From positions 39,822,944 through 39,886,943 of the forward strand of contig OY744611.1 of assembly GCA_963556255.1 (NCBI GenBank): a DNA stretch of 64,000 nucleotides, given 5' to 3'. This document shows, piece after piece, positions 37,819 through 64,000 of the stretch; positions within the stretch are counted from its first letter, which is position 1; every line of letters starts with the position of its first letter. The notes beneath the pieces were generated by a model. The model was not told the DNA's origin and made no database searches. It saw only the letters and a program-made list of their open reading frames with translations. This stretch comes from Allolobophora icterica. Lineage: Eukaryota > Annelida > Clitellata > Crassiclitellata > Lumbricidae. A program made the position numbers and the translations under genes.

Positions 37819-38678
37819 CAGTCGTGTTGTCCTCGAGACCAAGGTCTTGGTCTCGAGTGCACTCGAGTTCGTTTTTAAAAGTCTTGGTCTTGGTCTTGGT
37901 CTTGAGGTTCAAGGTCTTGGTCTTGATCTTGGTCTTGAGGTTCAAAGTCTTGGTCTTGGTTTTGCAAGACCAAGACCAAGACTTTTGACAATATGAACAG
38001 TCAATTAACAAAACGCAAGAATTTTAAAATTTATCCAGTAATTACTAATACAATTGCTTTAGTATTTACACGGTGTGAATGATACTTTACTGTTGTTTTG
38101 GACAATTATTTTGACTTCTGGTTATTTACCATGGAACGATTTCAAAGCAGACTCACAATTCGTACATTTACATCCAGTGCTTGAAAAGCTGCTGTGTGTG
38201 CCAGTGATTTCAGCACCTGTAGAACGGATTTTTTCACATGACAGAATTTCTATGAGGCCCGACAGGTCGCGTCTTGGTCAGAAAATTCTGAGTGAATTGG
38301 TTTTTATAAAATGCAACAGGCATTTGGAATAACATTTCGCATGAAGGACTGTTGTAAATACGAATTCGGAATTCTCTGCAGTCTGCATTTGAAGTTGTTT
38401 TGTCTGAATAAAATAAAAGACTCAAGTTTTCATTAAAATAGCGAGTAGTCCGACTTGACAATTTTTTTTAGTAAGATTAGAAGTCTGGATATGGTTGTGA
38501 TTTTGGGGTCTTTTTCTCGGTTTTGGTCTTGAGTTTCAAAGTCTTGGTCTTGGTCTTGAGGTTCAAAGTCTTGGTCTTGGTCTCGAGGTTCAAAGTCTTG
38601 GTCTTGGTCTTTGTCTTGAGGTTCAAGGTCTTGGTCTCGGTCTTGGTCTTGAGGTTTAAGGTCTTGACAACAAGACTG
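37819..38678 (+). mobile_element. Internally deleted hAT transposon with subterminal repeats
   Basis: An 860-bp element with termini CAGTCGTGTTGTC and (inverted) CAGTCTTGTTGTC, and exact 8-bp flanks TCCCTTCC at 37811-37818 and 38679-38686. Just inside each end are tandem AAGTCTTGGTCTTGAGGTTC-type repeats (37870-37980 and 38520-38665), the usual docking sites for hAT transposases. The interior keeps only the transposase C-terminus. Confidence 0.92.
38075..38332 (+). pseudogene. hAT transposase C-terminal dimerisation domain remnant
   Basis: The frame ends at TAA 38330-38332 and contains HPVLEKLLCVPVISAPVERI followed by FSHDRISMRPDRSRLG and LSELVFIKCNRHL. This is the conserved C-terminal dimerisation region of hAT transposases (P-x-S-A-x-x-E-R-x-F-S). 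No BED zinc finger or RNase H-like catalytic core is present between the termini, so the copy cannot encode an active enzyme. It identifies the superfamily directly rather than by termini alone. Confidence 0.85.
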
Positions 38679-38829
38679 TCCCTTCCCAACACCCCTCACC
38701 AAATAATGAACCTTCCACTCAAGCGCACACCTCTCGCTCACCGATCACCATGCACAGCAGATGGCGCGTTCCGTTCATTTGACACCGGATGAAGCTCTGC
38801 GCTGTTCGTCGGTGGCAATCGTGAAAGCG

Positions 38830-39420
38830 ACTGATATTTAAGAGAAATGAGAATCAAAACGATAAGGGGGACGAGAGGAATGAGGAGAAGGAGGAGGAAG
38901 AGGAGGAGGAAGAAGAAAAAGAAGAGGAGCAGCAGCAGGATAAATAGGAGGAAGCGGACAGAAGGAGGAGGAAGATATGGAATAAAAGGAACATGATTGA
39001 AGATGGAGGTGAAATAAGTGGAAGATATTGGAGGAGAAGACGGACAAAGAAGATAGCCGGAGAAGAAGAGGATTGGAGGAGAAGGAGCAGGTAAGAAAAG
39101 AACAGAGTTGGAGGAGGATTTGATGAGAAGGATTGGAGGAGGAGGACGAGGAGGAGAAGGAGGAGGAGGAGAAGAAGAAGAAGAAGAAGAAGAAGAAGAA
39201 GAAGAAGAAGAAGAAGAAGAAGAAGAAGGAGAAGAAGAAGAAGAAGAAGAAGAAGAAGAAGAAGAAGAAGAAGAAGAAGAAGAAGAAGAAGAAGGAAGAA
39301 AAAGAGGATTGGGAACGACAAGGAGGAGGGAGCGTAGAAAGAAGAATAGAGAAGGAGCAACCGGTGGAAGAGGAGGAAAGAGAGGATAAAGAGGAGGAAC
39401 ATAAGGAAATGAATTAGAAA
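38830..39420. repeat. GAGGA/GAA purine-rich tract
   Basis: GGAGGAGGA-type sequence with a nearly pure GAA run at 39168-39292. Confidence 0.95.
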
Positions 39421-40010
39421 AGAAGGGAGAGGATTGGGTGAGGCATAGAATCGTCAGTCTGCTGCGGTTCTTGTGCAATCGGAGACGACTTCGACAGAAA
39501 TCTGATACTCGCAACAAAGAAGCCACTTCTGTCCATGCGGAAGAAATCGTCCTAAGAATGCATCACGACTGCGAACCGCTGTTGGAAAACAGTTCTGCTG
39601 CTGCTGCTGCTGCTGTTTTCTACAGGCTCTCTCCATCCTTGTACAATAAGTAGAACGCCGTTGTCTTTGTCGAGGGACATTTCTGGCATTTTCCTACTGC
39701 TATACTCTCTGCAGAGAATGTCACATGTGGCAACAGCCTATTGCTTTACACTCTGTTCGTCTCACTGTTGTGCTGTAAACGTATGGTGCTATAACAAAGG
39801 GAACCGAGTCTATGGCTTGGCTGCTATGTTTGTGCCTCGGAAGCTATTGATTGAAGAGTGATTGAAAAGGGGCTGCTAACGCAGTTTGAATTTTCACAAT
39901 CTCTGTACGGCTTCAGTTGAAACTAGAAACGGTAAGATTAGATATAGAAAGACAAGAAAAATGCAATGGGTCGTATAATTATTGTCTTGGGCCATTGTCG
40001 GCACTACTAT
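39421..40010. other. Non-genic stretch
   Basis: A short GCT run (39596-39615). No supported frame. Confidence 0.5.
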
Positions 40011-40254
40011 GACTATGACGATGACGATGACGATGGTGGTGGTGGTGGTGGTGGTGGTGGTGGTGGTGGTGGTGGTGGTGGTGGTGGTGGTGGTGGTGGT
40101 GGTGGTGGTGGTGGTGGTGGTGGTGGTGGTGGTGGTGGTGGTGGTGGTGGTGGTGGTGGTGGTGGTGGTGGTGGTGGTGGTGGTGGTGGCGATGATGTAG
40201 GTAGTATGATGAGGATGATGATAATGATGACGGTGATGTTGGTAGTAGGGATGA

Positions 40255-40288
<34 letters not shown>

Positions 40289-40332
40289 GGTGGTGGTGGT
40301 GGTGGTGGTGGTGGTGGTGGTGGTGGTGGTGG

Positions 40333-40379
<47 letters not shown>

Positions 40380-40380
40380 C
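40011..40380. repeat. (GTG)n and (ATG)n microsatellite
   Basis: GGT/GTG run at 40035-40190 and again at 40273-40332, then an ATG run to 40378. Confidence 0.97.
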
Positions 40381-40537
40381 TTTATCGTTCTGACCACAAT
40401 GGTATCTCATTGCATCTCTCATCATCTACAACAGCACTGGTGTTTGGGACTCAGTATAGGAACTCATATCAAAGATACTAAAAGGTACTAATATCCTCCG
40501 AGGTAATTCACAGTTCGGCAACTCGATCCACGTAAAT

Positions 40538-40615
40538 TTAACATGATAGACCCGGGTTTCGAATCCGGGTCGCAGAGGATGTGTGCCGACGCGTTAGCCT
40601 CTCGACCATTGTCTC
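40538..40615 (-). repeat. tRNA-derived SINE head or tRNA pseudogene, minus strand
   Basis: On the minus strand TGGTCGAGAGGCTAACGCG resembles the A-box arm of Leu/Ser tRNAs. GGATTCGAAACCC about 35 bp later fits the B box. No 3' body with a LINE tail was identified. Confidence 0.45.
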
Positions 40616-40969
40616 ATCTAGCAGCACAGATATGTCAAAAGCCAATGCGTTGACGTTTGGTAATTACACATTTAACCATCGCCACCTGGTGACTGAGAGA
40701 TTCGACACGGGCAGACCCATCATAAGTATTAGTCGTTTTCATCAGCTTTTGCAAAAATCCGTTCCAAGAATTTGATCTGTCAATCATGTTTATTTTGATA
40801 TGTGCTCGGTGTTGCTTGACACCAGTAAGAACTTAGATCCAATCTTCTTTCAACGATACATGAAGCATAATTGCAATTATTTTACTATCACAACTATATT
40901 ATTTCAGTTATTAATCATCATAGAGGTTTAGGATTAGCCGAGTTTCTGCTTTGATTTTCTTGTCATTAG

Positions 40970-41092
40970 TGCAGTAGGGTTTACTTTGAAACTAGACACA
41001 TTCGTCTGATCTCCCACGGTATCGACACAGTTGCCAATGTCTTCAATTATGGATTCTCTGTGCGCGGTTCTGACAACCAGCTTATAGGTTCG
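40970..41092 (+). pseudogene. Relict copy of beta-mannosidase exon 3
   Basis: Aligns without gaps to functional exon 3 (45306 onward), starting at the acceptor (CATTAG|TGCAG against TTTTAG|TGCAG) and running about 120 bp. The readable part gives HGIDTVANV and GSDNQ, identical to the functional exon. The second full codon is TAG, and the homology stops before the donor end. It lies about 2.6 kb upstream of the first exon and about 4.3 kb upstream of functional exon 3. It probably remains from a duplicated gene or partial gene; I saw no other relict exons around it. Confidence 0.75.
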
Positions 41093-42305
41093 CAGGAATT
41101 GATTAGGAATTGGCGAGAATCGTTGATACTCGACACCCTCGTCGATTGGCGATCGTATTCAATCACCCAGAAGGAGCGGAGGACATACCTGCACTCCATG
41201 TAAATTAAAACACAGGTCAATCAGTTCACGAATCCGTTCAACTGCCTGCCTGTCTTCCTCTGTCTGTTTGTCTGTCTGTTTTTCTTCGTGTCTCTGTTCT
41301 CTTAAGGTAATTGTGTCTGCACATCCATGCATCTGACAGATGAAATTAACTTCACGTGCAAGATTATCCGCAAAGCCAAGAACACGATTTCAACAGTGCC
41401 AGCGTCATCATCAGCCTACAGCATGGATTGGCATCATCATAATTACCATTCTAATCACCATTATCATCACCAGTGCTTTTTCAGCCGGAACGCGCCGGAA
41501 CGGCCTTCCCGCACCTTTTTTCATCTATTAAAAATTACTTATTTATTTTAATAATAAAAACAATAATATACTTAATTTAATTTCAGTGTTGTGAACTGTT
41601 TTCAATGTTTACTGAGACCTCTCCCAATTCCCAATCCCGTTTTTCTCGGCATTTTAGTCCCTCCATAATTGTTCAGTTCCGAAACTTATTGTTCAATTTC
41701 GGAACCTTTTTCTACAATAAAAGTACTGATCATCAGCATTATCAGTGGCTTCAGCACTAACAGTAAGTCACTGATAATAATCAACGTCATCACATAGGCG
41801 GTCCTTTCTGGATTTCAATCTAATGGAAAATGTTGGCATATCGAATAGTTGCGTGCAAAATATGGACTGACATTCAACTTTCAGTTGGAGAATTGTGGAT
41901 TCGGTCCAGCGACAGGACTTTAGGGATTAATACTTTTTATATAAACACAGAAAGCATGCATTTACATTAAAAATAGTTATCATTATGTCATTTGCTTCAT
42001 CAATGTCTAAATTAGTAACATCATCAAACTACTACGTCATCTTATTCATCACCAGCATTAGCCTATCGACATCACTACCACCACAACCTCTACCACCCCA
42101 ACCTCTACCACCACCATCATCATCAATGACACCACCTTCTCCGTAATCGTCAGCGTATAGTTGGCATAATCGTCACAAGTATAATCGTCATTATCATAGG
42201 TGACGTCAATATCAATATTAGCAACCAATATCCTCTTCGATACCGGTATTATAATATTCGTCTTTCTTCCCAACGTCATCATCAGCGTCGTTGTCATCAT
42301 CATTG

Positions 42306-42390
<85 letters not shown>

Positions 42391-43719
42391 TATCATTGGC
42401 CTACTGTCAACAGGCAGTCTCCTCAAGAATGCTCCTCCATAACTGGTCTCGTGGCCTGAGAGATCCGTGCGCTGCGTGTTCCACTATCTGTGAGGGAGTG
42501 CTTGTTGGTGAGCATGACCGTGTGTTGCAATCGCCTCATTCAGTTTTCGTCCTTAATTATCCTTAAAAAACTAAAGACCAGGAACTCGGAACATGGTTCA
42601 AACTTGCAATCCTTGATGAAACACTGTTTGTGGGGTCCCAATTTGTTCGCAATTGCTCGCTACTGGTGACCTTTCCAGGTAATTATGGATCTTAATCCAG
42701 AACTGAAGCTAACGATTTAATTCCGCTGAGATTTCGTTCTGAATTGCATTTTTCATGTGAAAATCCCTAGAGGTGAAAATCCGGAGTTGAAACGTCCGGA
42801 GGTGAAAGCCCTTATAACAGATGTTTTGATATTAGACAGTGACTGTTAGTAAGTATATAAAAACTACTTCACTACGATACCCGGCATTAGGCCTATTCGT
42901 GGAGGCAATTAATCGCTCACCCTGTCATAGAAGAAATGGATCTAAGTGCAATCACACCGATGTAGGACTTGGCAATTCAGATTAACATGAAGAGAGACGA
43001 GTTATAGTTAATAAATGAGGTTAGTCGTCCATTTCAAATGGTCTGATTGATTCTGATAACCTTACGCATTCGGCCTTATTAACTTAGTAACCACATGAAC
43101 AGGGCCTGTGGCTAGTCTCTCGCATGCATGCCACATGTTTCAGCCAATGAATTAGGACGAACGCTTAACAGACTAACTGTCTAGTCTAGGTATATAGGCC
43201 TATATATGAGTCTCGATCAAGGTAAGTAGATAGGCCTCGAGATAGGCCTAGATATTTGATTGCAATTGTGTTGTACGTGATGTATGACACTTTGACCCTG
43301 GACTATTAGATTATTTTAACGCGTGCAATTAAAGTCCACTGCGAATACAAAATACCTTTGCTACTCCAAATTGTTTTGGCGAACAGCTGCAAGGGCAGGA
43401 GACCTAGCATTTGTGAGTGTGCAACAACTCAGAGCACTAATAACAACAGTTCATTAGTGGAAGGGAAACACACGCATTCTGGACTTTTGTAATCAATACA
43501 AGTTAGACCTAAGATTCGTGTTACGCTCCGTTTTCGTTTCCGTTTCCGTACCCGATTTATTCTATCAAGAACATTGCTCTGATTGATGTGTGCAGTTTCT
43601 ATAGGGTTGTGTCAACAATCTCAACACAGCAACCCTGACTGACATTTGTGGAGATCCTGGAACAGAGGCTTATAAAAGAAACTACAGCAACTACTTTTTG
43701 TTTGTCTTCCTGTGGCGCG
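41093..43719. other. Upstream region of the beta-mannosidase gene
   Basis: Contains an ATC/CAT microsatellite (42287-42392) and otherwise unremarkable AT-rich DNA. The promoter and any non-coding first exon should lie here, but I see no TATA box or dense CpG segment that would fix the start site. Confidence 0.5.
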
Positions 43720-62550
<18,831 letters not shown>

Positions 62551-62574
62551 GTATATGCGCTGATTATCATCATT

Positions 62575-62790
62575 TCATATTTATTTATTTATTTATTCCG
62601 GATATTTCTATAGCGCCTCTCGAAGTCAGCTACTAAGAGGCGCTCCCGACTACAGCATTTGATACTGTGCCGGAATTTTCACGCCGAAGCGCCACGAACA
62701 ATCGCGAGTGAAGGACTTGCCCAAGGTCCGTACGCAGCGGCTAGAGTAACCCTCTGGTCACAAGGCGCCGAACTTACCACTGAGCCACCA
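62575..62790 (-). mobile_element. tRNA-derived SINE (family B), about 200 bp
   Basis: On the minus strand it begins GGTGGCTCAGTGGTAAGTTC (A-box-like), contains GGACCTTGGGCAAGTCCTTC, and ends GAGGCGCTATAGAAATATCC with an AATAAATAAATA tail. It starts 25 bp after the exon 15 donor. Confidence 0.75.
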
Positions 62791-63065
62791 TGCATGAATG
62801 TATGTATGTATGTATGTATGTATGTATGTATGTATGTATGTATGTATGTATGTATGTATGTATGTATGTATATATAATTTGTATATGTGTGGTATGTATG
62901 TATGTAGGTAGGTATGTATGCATGCGTGTATGTACGTATGTATGTATGTATGTATGTTTGTATATAAGTGTATGTGTGTATGTATGTATGTATTTTTGTA
63001 TATGAGTGTATGTGTGTATGTTTGCATGTGTATATGTTCGTATGTATGTATGTGCATGCATAATA
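62791..63065. repeat. (ATGT)n microsatellite
   Basis: TATG/TGTA runs with interruptions, in the intron after exon 15. Confidence 0.97.
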
Positions 63066-63309
63066 AGTATGTATATTGAGTAAACTGAAATCAGATCCGT
63101 TTGGTTGCAAGCTGTCATTCGTGTTTTTCAACCCAGCGCATCCATCATCTATCATCAGTGCCACAATTTATCATTTCATCAGTCAGCATCATCATCAGTC
63201 AATTCATCTATCAATAAACACCTCATCAATCAATCCACTGATCGGCAGATACAATATCAGCTTCTTGAAATTTACATACTATTGTCAAAAGATTTTTGAC
63301 AATTTGACG

Positions 63310-64000
63310 AGTATACTCAGGTGCATTATCGTAGTTGTCCATGTGCTGAGGATTACCAATAATTGTCCATGTGCTGAGGATTGCCAATGGTTGTCCATGT
63401 GCTTAGGATTGCCAATGGTTGTCCATGTGCTTAGGATTGCCAACGGTTGTCCATGTGCTGAGGATTGCCAATAATTGTCCATGTGCTGAGGATTGCCAAT
63501 GGTTGTCCATGTGCTTAGGATTGCCAATGGTTGTCCATGTGCTTAGGATTGCCAACGGTTGTCCATGTGCTGAGGATTGCCAATGGTTGTCCGTGTGCTG
63601 ACGATTGCCAATGGTTGTCCGTGTGCTTAGGATTGCCAACGGTTGTCCATGTGCTGAGGATTGCCAATAATTGTCCATGTGCTGAGGATTGCCAATGGTT
63701 GTCCATGTGCTTAGGATTGCCAATGGTTGTCCATGTGCTTAGGATTGCCAACGGTTGTCCATGTGCTGAGGATTGCCAATAATTGTCCATGTGCTGAGGA
63801 TTGCCAATGGTTGTCCATGTGCTTAGGATTGCCAATGGTTGTCCATGTGCTTAGGATTGCCAACGGTTGTCCATGTGCTGAGGATTGCCAATGGTTGTCC
63901 GTGTGCTGAGGATTGCCAATGGTTGTCCGTGTGCTGAGGACTGCTAATAGTTATCCATTTGCTGAGGATTGCAAATAGCTGACCATGTGCTGAGGATTGC
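63310..64000. repeat. 28-bp satellite with four-unit higher-order period, continues past window
   Basis: Unit of 28 bp containing AGGATTGCCAATGGTTGTCC then ATGTGCTG. Variants (AATAATTG, CAACGGTTG, GTGCTTAGG) recur every 112 bp over part of the array. Uninterrupted to the last base. Confidence 0.95.

Noticed and set aside
39894..40481. Poly-His, poly-Val, poly-Gly and poly-Thr frames
   Set aside because: Microsatellite translations in every frame; no flanking coding signal.
63310..64000. CRISPR-like array of 28-bp repeats
   Set aside because: The units are directly adjacent with no spacers, and the genome is eukaryotic; it is a satellite.

Overview
This is eukaryotic nuclear DNA from an invertebrate animal. 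There are no operons, coding sequence is split by GT-AG introns, and most of the window is transposable elements, satellites and microsatellites. The only host gene I recognise is a lysosomal-type beta-mannosidase (GH2, MANBA-like) on the + strand. I traced fifteen consecutive coding exons from 43720 to 62550, and the 3' end lies beyond the window. Two Ty3/gypsy-type LTR elements look like the Gmr1 group, whose pol order places integrase before reverse transcriptase. That group was first reported from deuterostomes, so a marine deuterostome (echinoderm, hemichordate or cephalochordate) is my best guess; other marine invertebrates are not excluded.

Layout. 1-760: 3' end of a CR1/L2-type LINE, then a small hAT-type MITE. 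1-4250: otherwise repeats. 4259-10746: complete Gmr1-like LTR retrotransposon on the minus strand, with identical 432-bp LTRs, a 5-bp target duplication and one 1634-codon gag-pol frame. 10747-33077: no recognisable host gene; SINEs, LINE tails, a 40-bp satellite (16210-17735), long GATA/GACA, ATC, ACT and AT tracts, and two inverted copies of a GGTT-type satellite. 33078-37227: a second LTR element of the same general type, with 723-bp LTRs, internally deleted so that Gag is joined in frame to RNase H. 37359-38678: a MITE and a deleted hAT transposon that keeps the transposase C-terminus. 40970-41092: a decayed copy of beta-mannosidase exon 3. 43720-62550: the beta-mannosidase gene, its introns loaded with MITEs and SINEs. 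63310-64000: a 28-bp satellite running off the window.

Most notable: the exon carrying the catalytic acid/base motif (Asn-Glu-Asn-Glu) is present twice, at 55516-55595 and 56316-56395. Both copies are exactly 80 bp, have the same phases (0 in, 2 out) and intact splice sites. They differ at about 30% of bases, including many silent changes, while keeping the catalytic motif. Including both would shift the frame, so they behave as mutually exclusive active-site exons. A second theme is a colony of non-autonomous hAT elements. At least eight carry exact 8-bp target-site duplications, one is nested inside another, and three more have 7-of-8 duplications. An internally deleted hAT with transposase remnants and subterminal repeats sits in the same window.
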